From the NCBI GenBank assembly GCA_947685225.1, contig CANTUV010000008.1, positions 37,068,001-37,132,000 on the forward strand: a stretch of 64,000 bases of DNA, read 5' to 3'. Under the pieces are notes generated by a model, which saw only the letters and a list, made by a program, of their open reading frames with translations, was not told the DNA's origin and made no database searches. Source of the stretch: Garcia nutans (lineage: Eukaryota > Streptophyta > Magnoliopsida > Malpighiales > Euphorbiaceae). Position numbers and translations under genes: made by a program. Below are positions 31,105 through 43,779 of this stretch, in pieces (position 1 is the stretch's first letter; each line of letters opens with the position of its first letter).

Positions 31105-34100
31105 GTTATTAAGGTTTGTTACCTGAAAAAAATGGACAACCGGGTGCTGCCAGAGAAATTATGAAAGAGACAGATTCTCTAATTTTGAAAGATTTAATTT
31201 TTAAATATATTAAATCAGCTTGGAAAAATCTAAAACTTTAAATATAAGTCCATATATGTGTCAAGTGCACATGGATAAAATTTTACAAGCTTTTATAAAG
31301 AATTGGTGAGGAATATAAAAATTGAAAGTGAGATTGACATGAAACTAAGGAAGTCATGCAGTTTTGTGTAAGTAAGTAATAAATTAATTTTATTAGACAA
31401 ATGAATGAAGAAAATTATAAAACTTTATATGCATATGCGTATAAGTATAGAAGGAATATGGAGTTTTTAATAATTTGCAACAAAGAGTTCATAATTAAAA
31501 TTAAAGAGTGAAATCATATATGATAGCGAATTATTTATTATGGAATAATGATGCATGATTTAGGGTTGAGTGTGTAAAATTAAAGTATCTAAATGGATGA
31601 TGTTAATTAGTGTAATGAAATGAATTAGTGTTGTTTAAATGTAAATGTTATGATTTTAAGATTGGAAATGTGACATGGATGAGATTTGGTGAGGTTCATG
31701 TTGTTGGTTGTAATATATGAAATTTGAATTTTTTAAATGAGTTTCCATAATTGTGAAAGTGATGTATTTTGATGTTTTATTAATATAAAAATAAAGTTTA
31801 TAAAGTTAGCTCTTGAAAATGAGATTAATAGAATGAAGTTTAAGTAAAGTAGTAAGTTGGAAATTTAAAGTTGTAAGGGAATTTCGATGAAGATTGTTTA
31901 GATATTGATAGTTTAATGTTTAATAAGCATGGGAGTAATTCTGAATGAGTAATATTATTTATGAAAGTACTAACTAAGGTATAATGTGGTTGATAATATA
32001 GAAATTTATTATGAAATAAAGGGAAATGATTAAGCAAGTGAAAATGAGTTACTTTAGTTAATTGAATTGGAAATGATGAAAATGGATATGAAAGGTATGA
32101 TAAATGAATAAAAAAAATATGAAAGAGATGTCACATTGGAAATGTGACTAAGATTTATGTGAAGTGTTAAAAAAAATATAATAAGAAACTTATTCAAAAG
32201 ATGGGCGATTAAATAAGAAAGATGTTAATTATGTTGTGGTCAAAGTGTATATATATGTTGAATTGATGAATAACCTAAGTAATATCAAAAGAATGAGAAA
32301 TGATAATGTTCTCTAAAAGGTGATAAATGTTAACTTTGTATAGGTTGTATGTTAAAGAGAAATTGCATATAATTGTATGATATATGTGATGAGATTTTTC
32401 AATATGAACACAATTGTGATATATAAGAAAATATGGAAAGTAAGTCACATTGTGAATATGACTTACGAAGGTGTATGTGGATGATTAAAAAAAAGTTATC
32501 GAGTGTTTGTTACCTTATACAATTACTTGTCTAGTGATATTGAGAATGATATTGCAAGTATTAATATACCTAAGAGAGATTAGGTCTTGACCTGCATAGA
32601 GTTAGGTCATGTGATGAAATTAAGATTGAGAATGGACCCGAGTAGCGCTGGACGGTGAAATTGTTATTTTAACAACTGAACTTGATGATTGTATAGTGTT
32701 TTGGGCCTAAAGTATATGCATATAAATAAGAGATTGTAAGGAAAAGGAAAGTATAATGAAGAAAGTATGGAAATGGAATATATATATATATATATATGAA
32801 TGAAAATTTTTATAAGAGATAGATTAGAAATGGAGTAATAAATGGAAATTGTATAAATTAGCATATGAACGAATGTGTATATGTAAGAGATGTTAATGAT
32901 AATATTGTTGAAACATGAGTTAGGCTAATGATGATCAAGTGATCAAGAGTAACTTGCTTTGAAACAGAGCTTAAATGTGTTAACTTTTTGTGTAGCAAAA
33001 GATTAGAAAATGAATATGTGATTCTTACGATATGAACTTAACATTGTGATTAGAAATGTTTGAAGAATAATGATAGAGGAGCAGTATTTATTTATAAGCC
33101 ACAGGCGTGACCATTATTATGGCATGATCATTGGATAGTTTTGGTGAGATTGATAGTTATGCTTTAAGAAACATGGTCAAGACTTATGGTTTGCATAGTT
33201 GTATCTTATAATTTTATACTAGAAATTTGTTTATAATTATAGAAAGTGTGGAAACAGAAGAAAATTGTGAAAATAAGATGAGCTTTAAATGATGTGTAAG
33301 AAAAGTGATTTTAGTAAGCATGGTAACTATAAGAAATGTGAGTAAGAGTTATTTTGAATGTGTTTGAAAGTGGTATAAAATGATTAAGTTGATGAAAATG
33401 ATGTTTAAAGTGAATGAGACTAAGGAAAATGAATATTATCTATAATGATAAATTCGAAGAGAATTAAGATTTGAGAATAAATTTGACCTAATAGAATTAG
33501 GTCATGAATGGAAAACAGATTGATGAGTTTAAAATAGACTAAAGGTGGGTCAGAATAGAATAAGGTTGTGATGGTCATATTGTGATAGTTAGATCAATTG
33601 ATCCGAAATGTAATTAGTTTACAAGTATTTATTGAAATTCAATGTGTGTGTTGTATTAAGAATATGCAAGCTATATGATAATGTGCTTAATACAACATTC
33701 TGATATGTATATCCATATGAAAGGAGCTAAGTTATATTAGTTTCAAATAATTATAAGAGAAAAATGTTAGTTAAAGTATAATGGGAATGAATCTTATTAA
33801 GGAAATAAGATTTTGTTGTTGTATAATGGTGATGTCAAATTAATATGTGGTAATTGTGTAAAGAGTAGGATCAAAGTGAAGATATGTAAAATTATTGTGT
33901 TAAGATAAAAGTTATCAACATTTGAATTTAAGGTGATAAGAGTATATTTTTAAGATAATGAAGTGATCAAATATCTTGAGTGCAATAGGTATGTGGGTAT
34001 ATATATTAAAGAGATGAACTAATTTTTGTCTAATGATAATTAGATTGATGATATGATAATTTGTTGTGACTGTTTGAGTAAATAGACAGTATAATGATGT

Positions 34101-34241
34101 GTTAGGGAATGGTAAAAAGGAAATTAAGAATGAACCTAAGGGGGAGAATAGAAATTATGTAATTTGGTAAAATAATGATTTGGATGATTTATTACCATAC
34201 TGGATAATTTCGAGGATGAAATTATTCAAGGGAGAGAAAAT
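31105..34241 (+). mobile_element. Element C internal region, 3' part, non-coding, with PPT
   Basis: 3.1 kb with no open frame longer than about 65 codons and no recognisable gag or pol motif. Small inverted repeats recur, for example GACCT/AGGTC near 32586 and 33484 and CACATT/AATGTG near 32127. The end, TCGAGGATGAAATTATTC then AAGGGAGAGAAAAT (34228-34241), is the usual chromovirus pre-LTR phrase and PPT. C is therefore a non-autonomous element with intact cis signals. Confidence 0.75.
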
Positions 34242-35003
34242 TGTAACATCCGTGATTTTGGAGAAATAAAATAAGTATTTGGAGATATAAAATTGTATAT
34301 ATTCAATATATATATCTAGAGTATATATAACCTATACATATAGTATATTAATTGTATATGTTGGATTAATACATTACATACTTAATATTTAATATACACA
34401 TAAAGTACATTTGATGTGTATATAAGATACGCATTACTTGTGCATATGTGTAATATCCTAAATTTTTGAAAAGTTCTAATATATATATAGTTTAAAATAA
34501 AAGATGAAAAGAAAAAAAAAAGAAGAAAGTCTTCATCTCTTCTTCTTCTTCTCCATGGCTGAAACCTCCATGGTTGTCTAGCCCAAGATTTTGCATTCCA
34601 TACTCCAAAAATTAAAGGATTTCAAGTATTCAAAATGGATTTTTGGTGATTTCCACCAAAATTAGTAAGTTTTCAACTCTTTTCTTTGAATTCTATAGAA
34701 AATTGGATTATGTTGGGTTTGGAGTTTTGATGTAGCATGTTATAATTATTGGAATGGGTGTGTATGATGTTATTTTGGGTAGTTAACAATGATTTTAAGG
34801 TTGGATTAAAGAAATGACTGAATTTGAGTTGAGTTTGGTTAAGTAAGAGAGAGAATTTAGGGTTATGGAACATTTGAGTTTTTAACATCATCAGTTTTAA
34901 TTGTGCAAATTGGTTCCAAATGTGTTGTTTTGATGCATAAACAAGGATTTTAAAATCAAATGATGAATTTAGTTAAGTTTGGATAGAGTTTGAAGATGGT
35001 AGT
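34242..35003 (+). mobile_element. Element C 3' LTR, proximal part, interrupted by element A
   Basis: Collinear with 16904 onward, except that about 320 bases present in the 5' LTR (17146-17467) are absent after GAAAAGTTCTAAT. It stops at GGTAGT where element A begins; in the 5' LTR the same point continues ATTGATTTAGGG. GTAGT at 34999-35003 is the likely left target duplication of A. Confidence 0.85.
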
Positions 35004-37217
35004 TGTAGACCCTTAATTTTTGACCCAGTCCGGTCCAATATATTTTGTTTAGTCCAAAATAATTTTTGTGTTGCCTAATATATTTTAATTGGTCCAAAAT
35101 GATTTTTATTATCTTAATTAAATAATTTTTTGCTTTATTATCTAATTTTTATTAATAAAAAATAAAAATAAACAAATAAAAATCAAAAATAAAAATAATA
35201 AAAATCGGCGACGAAAAAATTATCGCCAAAAATTCCAGTGCGGGCTTGGCCGTGGGCCATTTCGCCCGTAGGAATTTCTTGTGGGTAAAATGGCCAGCAG
35301 GCCGATTCCCTGCCCCCTGCCGCAATTTTTCCTGCGGCAAAATTTTTTTGCCAGAGCAATTTTTCCGTAGCAGTTTTTTTTCGCCAGCGAAATTTTTCGA
35401 CATAAATTTTTTGAAACCTAATACAATTAGGTTTCGGTTTCCTTTTCTTAATAAATAATGTATGCCATGAGCAACTAGGAAAAAACCATAAAAAAAAACC
35501 TCTATAAATAAGGAGGTAGACAACACAAAAAAGGGATCAGAAATTATAAGGAAAATTGAAAGAATTTGAAACCGAATCTGTGAAGGAAAACAGTGGAACC
35601 AAGCTGATTTTTTGAGAGAGCCAAAAATCAATTCAAACAATTCATCAAAGGTATCAACTGCCTTTGATTTGGTTGATCCAAAAAGCAATTTGGTGCAACC
35701 CCACGAAAGAAGGTTTGAATTCTAAATTCTTTTTGTTTTTTTTTACAGTAGCTTAATTCATCCATTTACTTCTTTTAATTCAAAATTCCCAGAACCTTTA
35801 ATTTAGTTTTTCTAAGGTTAAAAATACTATTTCATTGCATTGTTTTCAAAAAGTTTAAAGTTGTTAATTTTGTTTCTCCAAAACCCTAAAACCTTAATTT
35901 GCTTCCCAAGTTTTCAAAAGCAAAAATTGAGTTCTGTTTATTTCCAAAAGCTCCAAAAGTGTCTTTTTTTTTTCTTTATAAACTTTAAATCATTTGTTTA
36001 TTTTCATAAAATTATCAAATTGATTTTCAAATTCTAAAAATTGACTCATTACCTGAAACCCTAATCCAAAAATTCTAAAACCTTAATTTAACTTCCAAAC
36101 CTAAAATAGTAAACCCTAACCCCTTTAAAACCTTAAACCCTAACTTTTTCTAAACCTTAGTCCTTTAAAACCTTAAAAATCATATAAACACAAATATTTT
36201 AATTTTACACAGTAAGCTTGAAATCATCATTTAAAACCACAAATCAAAAGTATTTTAAAGTGTCCAAACCCTAGTTTCATGATTTCACCATTCAAACCTT
36301 AATTTGGTTGATCAAAGTGTCTTACTAACCTTTTAAAACATAAAATCCTTAATCTATTTTAATTATTTAAAAAGTCACAGTAGCTTAAACCAATGAAAAT
36401 TCAAAACCCTAAACACATGAAATAAAGGATCCTAAATGGAAATAGTAGCTATAATTTGGATTTTTTATATGCCTTATTCAATTCTATATTTGATTATGCT
36501 TTAATTTATTTTATATGCTTTAATTTATTTAAGTTCAATGCTTGGTTTATTTAATTTATCATGGATAGATGTTTACTTTCTATTTAATATCTTTGATGAA
36601 TGATTTATTTATTATGGAAGGTTATTTACTTTTATCAATTTATTTAGGTTTCCAAATGTTGTAAGAGGTATGTTTCCACTTGGTGGGTACCTCATTAGTT
36701 AAATATCATGTAATTTAAATTGCTTTTCTATTTTAGAACCAATGTAAAGGACATGTTTCTACCTTTCGGTGGGTGTCCTATTTAGGCATGTGATGTAAAG
36801 ACATGTTTCCATCTTCGGATGGGTGTCCATTTATTTGTTTTGCTTGGACTTTGCTTTGATTTTAATATATTGATGCTTTCTTTTAATTCTTGTGTGTAAT
36901 ATGGATAATGTTATTATATTTAAGAATTTTATAATATTAAGACCTCTAAAGGAGGCCTGTTCCAATGAACTGGGTGTTGTGGGGGTGCTGGCCCATTTCT
37001 CACCTTCCCCACACGTACCTTACTTTCCGAACCCATTAGGGGGTTGGGGATTCCTTAGGAATCGAGTCATCCACCCCTTTCTTTTTCTCGGCCTGTCCGG
37101 GTGACGACTTCATTTTCTCTGAACTTAGGTCTGTGTTCTCTAAGGCCCCGAGCCTAAACAGTGCTGAAGTCGCAAGAACCATTCCACCGGGAGTGGGGGC
37201 AAAAATCCCCGCTCACC
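35004..37217 (+). repeat. 5' LTR of element A
   Basis: Starts TGTAGACCC, ends CGCTCACC (CA mutated). TATA box CTATAAATA at 35502-35510, preceded by GC-rich small palindromes (35230-35400, such as CCGCA/TGCGG). Telo-box-like AAACCCTAA runs at 35880-36420 and the triple hairpin follow. The 178-codon antisense frame at 35152-35688 is frame-disrupted in B's LTR and is not supported as a gene. Confidence 0.9.
36665..36827 (+). other. Triple hairpin module in A LTR
   Basis: Unit 1, 36665-36693: GAGGTA/TACCTC outside, CCAC/GTGG inside. Unit 2, 36748-36779: AGGACA/TGTCCT outside, CTACC/GGTGG inside. Unit 3, 36800-36827: GACA/TGTC outside, CCATC/GATGG inside closing a TTCG loop. Each keeps the 5' bulge TGTTT or TGTTTC. 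Confidence 0.8.
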
Positions 37218-37218
37218 T

Positions 37219-37236
37219 TGGCGACTCCACTGGGGA
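37219..37236 (+). other. Primer binding site of element A (tRNA-Arg type)
   Basis: TGGCGACTCCACTGGGGA begins one base after the LTR. From memory, the 3' end of plant tRNA-Arg(ACG) would give TGGCGACTCCGCTGGGGA, one mismatch. A tRNA-Arg primer is known for Ogre elements. Confidence 0.75.
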
Positions 37237-38271
37237 TAAGAGAAGTTGATTCTGTTGGTCTTTATATTATTCTATTCTTTCTTATAATGATATTATCCAT
37301 TGCATCATCTTAGATTGCATCGTGTGCGTGAGTTAGGTCGCCTGAGTTACCCGTGTTGTGTTATGAAAGGAATACCATACTTTCACTCAAGGTATGGAGA
37401 TCGAGCATGGCATAACCACTCATAGCCTCGTACCATTTGGTATATACTTGCTATGGGAACCTAAGCCTTTTTAACCCAAAGACTAAAGCTCATGTAATTG
37501 GCCTAGTTACTTTACTTAGGATTTACCCCAAATGCGTGTTGTTTGACTATGGTCAATTTATCTTGGTTTAAATCATGGCTTAGTTGGTTTGCTCTTTTTC
37601 TAATATGACCTAAGTATATTGTAAGCTCAAAATAAATTTTTCTTTAAAATCCAAAAGAACAAAGCTATTTTCAAAACTTTTCAAGATGGTCTTTGGACAT
37701 AAAACTTTTCTTTGGCTCATGGCCCAAATACTAAGTCCAAAATCCAATTTTCTAAAATCTTTTTATAATGGGCTTAGAGACAAAGCTATTTTCATCTAAC
37801 CTTTTCTTACAAGGAGCTTGCAAAAATATTTAAGTCAATTATGAAATACCAAAAATCAATTGTGGGCCTAGTTTACACTAAGAATAAGTTAACCATGGGC
37901 TTATTTTTGGCATGAATCATTAGTTACCTTTTTCACGTGAGAAATCTATTTATAATAAACCTCTTAATTTCGTTTTAATTCGATATAGCATAAGAGCTAT
38001 TATAGTTGGTTAAATGGATTAAAACCTAATTAATGGGAATTACAATGAATGGACTTCCATTTTCAAAAATATAACTATTGGTTGAAACGTCCCAGGGAAT
38101 TATTCGAAAGCAAAGTACCCCATGTTGGTATTTTTTTAACCATATACCTAGGAAAAGAGACTCGCCATTCGTGTGTGGATATTATAAGGTTGGAAGGAAC
38201 GTCCTAATTATCCTTGTTTGTTGATTGTTTGTGCATACATGCATACATGCATACATTTGCATCTCATATAA
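37237..38271 (+). mobile_element. Element A leader between PBS and gag
   Basis: Non-coding; collinear in reverse with 53458-54446 of B. No open frame or other motif stands out. Confidence 0.7.
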
Positions 38272-40330
38272 TTGATCCTCTCTGGCTCACAGCCCTGGAT
38301 TACGATAGTTCAAAAGCTTAACAATCCGACCTACGCCGGAGATGCAGTGTCTAGCAACGACTCAATCACTTGCTCACCAAAAACAATGGAGCCCGAACAA
38401 ATTCAAAGGATGGTGGATGAGGCCCTCAATGCCAAAATGGAAGAAATAAAAGAGGCCCTAGCTGAGACCATGAAGAACCAGTTGATTGCAATCTTAGAGA
38501 ATCATGCCGAGGCATCTGCTAGCACTAAGAAACCAAAGGACAAAGGGAAGACTAAAGTTGGTGAAGTGGTTTTTGATGATGAAAAGATAATCATTGATGA
38601 TGATGATGATTGGGCTCAATACTACCAAGATGTTCAAGAGAAGAAGAAAGAACCAAAGGTTGTTGAGAAATTACTATTGAATAGACTGAGACATCCGATG
38701 TTGAAAAGATGATTGCTAATTTAGAAAAGAAATTTGAGAAGAAGTTGAAAACCGAAGAGATGTCCGAGATCAATAAACTATTTGAATAAGATGAAGAAGT
38801 CCCGTACAAGTTCAAGATGCCATCCTTTGCAAAGTACTATGGCACCAGAAATCCTCATCTCCATGTGAAGCAATATATCACTGCCATGTAGTCTACCCGA
38901 GCTACTAAGGCTCAAACCCTAAGGTATTTTATGCTCTCATTGGACCATGTTGTCCAAAATTGGTTCAATACCTTGGATGATGGAACACAAAAGAGTTGGG
39001 ATCTACTTTACAAAGCCTTCATCCAATAATATGGATATAATGTTGAGTTAGAAGTTACCTTAATGGAAGTGGAGTCTATTAGGCAAAGGCCGAATGAGAA
39101 TTTTGTAGATTATGTCAAGAGATGGAGAAACAAGGCCGCTTTACTCAAGAAGAGGCTCGATGAATCCGATCAAATAAGGGTGATTGTGAGAGGGGTGTTG
39201 CCTAATCTTTGTGAGAGGATGTCTCATACACTCATTCGTGATTTTAAAGACCTTCTCCACGCTGGTTTGCAAATTGAAGAATGGGAAAGGGAGAAAAGCC
39301 ATTTTGCAACAAAATGGAACAAGAAAAGGAGCTATCAATCTGGTAGCCAAAGCATGCAAAAGGCCATCGGTGTTAATGCTACTAACCAAGGAACGAGGAG
39401 ACAATTTTCAGAATTGGGAAAACCGATGTCTTGGGTTCTTAATAAGCTTCAAAGAAAGGGATTTCTTCAACCCTTAAATCCTCGTCCTTTCCCTAATCCT
39501 CTCCCACTTAATTTTGACACCAAAGCATTTTGTCAATTTCACCAAATGCAAGGGCATGACATGGATAGATGTGTGAGGTTGAGACATGAGATCCAAAATC
39601 TAATTGATAATGGGAAGCTACCTGAGCCCAATAAGCCAAACACCAAAGACAACCCATTACCAAAATTCAATAGGGTACCACCACCAGCAACCTTCATGAT
39701 TGGAGGAGGTTTGCATGAGGACTTTGTCATGTCTTCTTTTCAAGATGTGGGTGGAGAAGCAACCAAAGAAGAAGAGATATTTGGTGAAATTAAACTAGCT
39801 ATGATGGGTGGAGAAGTAACAATTTGTGTTGTCAATGGGTTTTGGGATTCAAGTGGTAGTGATGATGATATTGTATCCAAGAAGGAGGAGTGGACTTGGT
39901 CCGAACCCGAAGAAGATGAGGTGATGAACACTAGATCCATTAACCCTTATGCAAGGCCACCACCTAAGGAGGTAGAAACTAATAAGGGAAAGGAAGTTAA
40001 AGTAGAAGAAGATGATTCTGTGCTCAAGCAATTGAAAAGAACCCAAGCAAGTGTTAGCATTTAGGACTTATTAGCTACTTCTAAAAAGCACCGAGAAACT
40101 ATGGCCAAAGCCTTGGCTAGCATGCCAATTTCTACCTCTACGACCCCGGAGGAGCTGATTAATTGCATAAAAATTGGAGGGGTATTGAAATGTGAAGAGG
40201 TTCAAGAGAAGAGCGAAGTTAATATGGGAGCCATTTCTTTTTCAGATGCGAACTTACCAGAGGAGGGGAGAGACCACATCCGCCCTCTCTTTATCAAAAT
40301 AGAAATCAAGGGAAGAGGACTCCATGTGTA
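38272..40330 (+). pseudogene. gag: Element A gag, interrupted
   Basis: The N-terminal part (38383 onward, MEPEQIQRMVDEALNAKMEE) is a helical region. A frameshift near 38670 and several stops follow, including TAA at 39027-39029, shared with B. The retrotransposon Gag core is at 38810-39300 (FKMPSFAKY, WFNTLDDGTQ, FVDYVKRWRNKA). A CHxHC-like knuckle, FCQFHQMQGHDMDRC, is near 39530, followed by acidic segments (39740-40060) and a TAG at 40062. The reading frame is lost again just before the protease. In B the gag frame is more intact. Confidence 0.85.
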
Positions 40331-40761
40331 ATGGTCGATGATGGGTCCACCATAAATGTTTGTCCACTTAAGATATTGCCAAAGCTAGCCATGTCAACAA
40401 GAGATCTAAACCCAACCGAGGTAACAATTCATGCTTATGACAACACTAAGAGGCATGTCGAAGGAACTTTCAAAGCCGCTGTCAAGGTTGGTCCAATTGA
40501 ATCTATTGTTGAGTTTGTTATTTTAGACATACCAGTTACCTTCGCCTTACTCTTGGGGCGACCATGGTTTCATCCACTTGGTGGAGTTCCTTCCACCCTT
40601 CATCAAAAGATCAAGTTCCCCAACAGAGATGGGACAGTGGTCATTGAAGCTGAAGATAATGAGATTGTTAATGCTCTAATGGTTGAGAGGCCTCTCAATG
40701 GTTTTCAAGTAGCTGTAATTTCTGATGATGAAGTAGTAGACTCCAAAGTCTTGAATATGAT
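40331..40761 (+). pseudogene. Element A protease, split by element B
   Basis: The retropepsin-type active site VDDGSTINVCPL is at the start of the frame (Tat type, with DDG for the usual DTG). FALLLGRPWFHPLGG and STLHQKIKF follow. The frame is interrupted at 40762 by B and resumes at 56708 in the same gene. The five bases ATGAT (40757-40761) are repeated at 56708-56712. Confidence 0.87.
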
Positions 40762-43002
40762 TGTGAGCGGGGATTTTTGCCCCCACTCCCGGTGGAATGG
40801 TTCTTACGACTTTGGCACTGTTTAGGCTCGGGGCCTTAAAGAACACGGACCTAAGTCCGGAGAAAATGGAGTCGCCACCCAGACGGGTCATGAAAAAAGA
40901 AAGGGGTGGATGACTCGATTCCTAAGGAATCCCCAACCCCCTAATGGTTTCAGAAAGTTAGGTACGTGTGGGGAAGGTGAGAAATGGCCCAGCACCCACA
41001 CAACGCCCGGTTCATTGAAACTGGCCTCCTTTACAGGTCTTAATATTATAAAATTCTTAAATATAACAACATTATCCATATTACATACAATAATTCAAAG
41101 AAAGCATCAATATATTAAAATCAAAGCAAGGTCCAAGAAAACAAATAAATGGACACCCATCCGAAGATAGAAACATGCCCTTACATCACATGCCTAAATA
41201 TGACACCCACCGAAAGGTAGAAATGTGTCCTTTACATAGGTTCTAAAATAGAAAAGCAAATTATTACATGATATTTAACTAATGAGGTATCCAACAAGTG
41301 GAAACATACCTCTTACAACATTTGGAAATCTAAATAAATTAATAAAAGTAAATAATCATTCATCATAAATAAATCATTCATTAAATATAAATAGAAAGTA
41401 AACATCCATTCATGATAAATTAAATAAATCAGGTATTGAACTTAAATAAATTAAAGTATATAAAATAAATCAAAGCATAATCAAATATGGAATTGAATAA
41501 GGCAAATAAAAATCCAAATTATAGCTGCTGTTTCTATTTAGGACCCTTTATTTCATGTGTTTAGGGTTTTGGGTTTACATGAGTTTAAGCTACTGTGACT
41601 TTTAAAGAATTGAAATAAATTAAGGATTTTATGTTTGAAAAGGTTGGTAAGACATTTTGATTAAACAAATTAAGGTTTGAATGGTGAAATCATGAAACTA
41701 GGGTTTTGGACACTTTAAAACACTTTGATTTATGATTTTCGGTTATTGCATTGCATTTTTAAGCTACTGTGTAAAGTTAAAATATTTGTGTTTATATGAT
41801 TTTAATGTTTTAAGGATTAGGGTTTATAAAAAATTAGGGTTTAAGGTTTTAAAAGGGTTAGTATTCTCTATTTTAGGTTTTGGAGTTGAATTAGGGTTTT
41901 AGGATTTAAAATTAGGGTTTCGGGTGATGAATTGGTTTTTAGAATTTGGAAATTAATTTGATAATTTTATGAAGTTTTATGAATTTAAACAAATGATTTA
42001 AAGTTTATAAAAATAGAAAAGATATTTGTTAAGGTTTGTTGAAAGAAACAGAACCAAGTTTAAAATTTTGAAAGAAACAGAATCAAATTTTGGTTTTGTT
42101 GAAAAATATGTTCAATTAGGGTTTTAAGATTTTAAAGAAGTAAAAATAACAATTTTAAGCCTTTTGGAAAATAAACCAATGAAATAAGGTTTTTAACTTT
42201 AGAAAAGCTAAATTAAAGTTCTAAGGTTTTTAATTTTGAAAAATACAATTTCCTAGTTTTAGCTAATGTGAAAAAATAACCAAAGAATTTAATACATACC
42301 TCCTTTTGATAGTTCCTCCAACAAATAATTCTTCTTGGATGAACAAGAACAAAAGTAGTTGCTACCTTTGATGGGTTTTTTTTTCTTCGTCTCTCAAAAA
42401 GTCAGATTTTATTTCACTGCTTTCCTTCACAGATTTGGTTTCAAAATCCCCAAGTTTCTGTCCCTAATTCTCCTTACCTCCCTTTTGTGTTGTTATTTAT
42501 AAAAGTTTTTTATGGTTTTTCCTAGTTACTCACAGCATACAATATTTAATAAGAAAAGGAAACCGAAACCTAATTGTATTAGGTTTTAGAAAATTTGCCT
42601 CAGAAAATTTTGCTGGCGAAAAAAAAACTGCTGCGGAAAAATTGCGCTTGCAAAAAAATTTGCCGCGGGAAAAATTGCGTTGGCAAAAAAATCTGTCGTA
42701 GTTGGCTGCAGCAGGGGGCGAGGAATAGGCCTGCGGGCCATTTTGCCTGCAGGAAAATCCTATGGATGAAATGGCCCACGGCCAAGCCCGATTTTTCTGT
42801 CGCCGATTTTTATTTTTATTTTTTGATTTTGATTTGCTTATTTTTATTATTTATTAATAAAAATTAGATAATAAAGTAAAAATTATTTAATTAAGATAAC
42901 AAAAATTATTTTGGACCAATTAAAATATATTAGACAATACAAATTATTTTGGACTAAATAAAATATATTGGACCGGACTGGGTCAAAAATTAAGGGTCTA
43001 CA
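40762..43002 (-). repeat. 3' LTR of element B
   Basis: 2241 bp. On the minus strand it starts TGTAGACCC after the PPT and ends CCCGCTCACA. Hairpin module at 41151-41311, telo-box-like TTAGGGTTT runs at 41560-41960. Frames at 42595-42867 and 40910-41170 are LTR shadows. Confidence 0.92.
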
Positions 43003-43708
43003 GTTTGCCCCCTGCTTGAATGATTTGAAACTTTAGTGAAAGAGAGTGAAAAGCAACAAGACTTAATTTTTGAGATGGTGGAGGTTTTGGGTTCTGGACC
43101 CGGTTCGAGTTCTGGACTCAAGGATAATTCTAGGTTCTGGAGCTAAGGAAAATTTGGGTTCTGGACCTGAGCTAAGTTCTGGACTTAGAAATAATTCTAG
43201 ATTCTGGAGCTAATGGTAAAAGTTGGGTTCTGGACCCGAGCTAAGTTCTAGACTTAGGAATAATTCTAGGTTCTGGACCTAATGGTAATTTGGGTTCTGG
43301 ACCTGGTTCGAGTTCTGGACTCAAGGATAATTCTAGGTTCTGGACCTAAGGAAAATTTGGGTTCTGGACCCGAGCTAAGTTCTGGACTTAGAATAATTCT
43401 AGGTTCTGAACCTAAGAAAAATTTGGGTTTTAGACCCGATTCGAGTTCTGGACTCAAGAATAATTCTAGGTTCTGGACCTAATGGTAAATTTGGGTTTTG
43501 GACCCGAGCTAAGTTCTGGACTTAGAATAATTCTAGGTTCTAGACCTAAGGAAAATTTGGATTCTGGACCCGGTTCGAGTTCTGGACTCAAGGATAATTC
43601 TAAGTTCTGGATCTAAGGAAAATTTGGGTTATGGACCCGAGCTAATAATTTTTTATTACAAAAAGTTTGGCTAATTTTTATGCATATGTGTTCTTATTGC
43701 CCCCTAGG
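43003..43708 (-). repeat. Element B pre-LTR array of constant-loop inverted repeats between two polypurine tracts
   Basis: The PPT is at 43003-43020 (minus TTCAAGCAGGGGGCAAAC) and a second PPT-like tract at 43694-43708. Between them (43080-43640) are about 20 units. On the plus strand the loop TCTGG is constant and the arms vary: GGGT/ACCC, GAGT/ACTC, CTAAGT/ACTTAG, TAGGT/ACCTA, in a nearly fixed order. The frames at 43266-43482 translate this array and are not genes. Confidence 0.85.
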
Positions 43709-43779
43709 TGTAAAAATATTTATGTACCTGTAATTATTTGAATGATTAAAATAATAAGTGAATTTACTGTTTATTTACT

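Noticed and set aside
31105..34241. Decayed gag-pol in element C
   Set aside because: I looked for CCHC, YVDD, DSG/DTG and integrase blocks on both strands and saw none; left as non-coding.
35152..35688. 178-codon frame antisense to the A LTR
   Set aside because: The corresponding stretches in both B LTRs are frameshifted and stopped (56044-56382 only partly matches), so it is chance openness of U3.
40762..43002. Solo LTR inserted in A
   Set aside because: The five-base duplication ATGAT is found after 56707, not after 43002, and a PPT abuts it, so it is the 3' LTR of the complete element B.
43266..43482. Overlapping 63- and 66-codon frames
   Set aside because: Both are readings of the TCTGG-loop tandem array.
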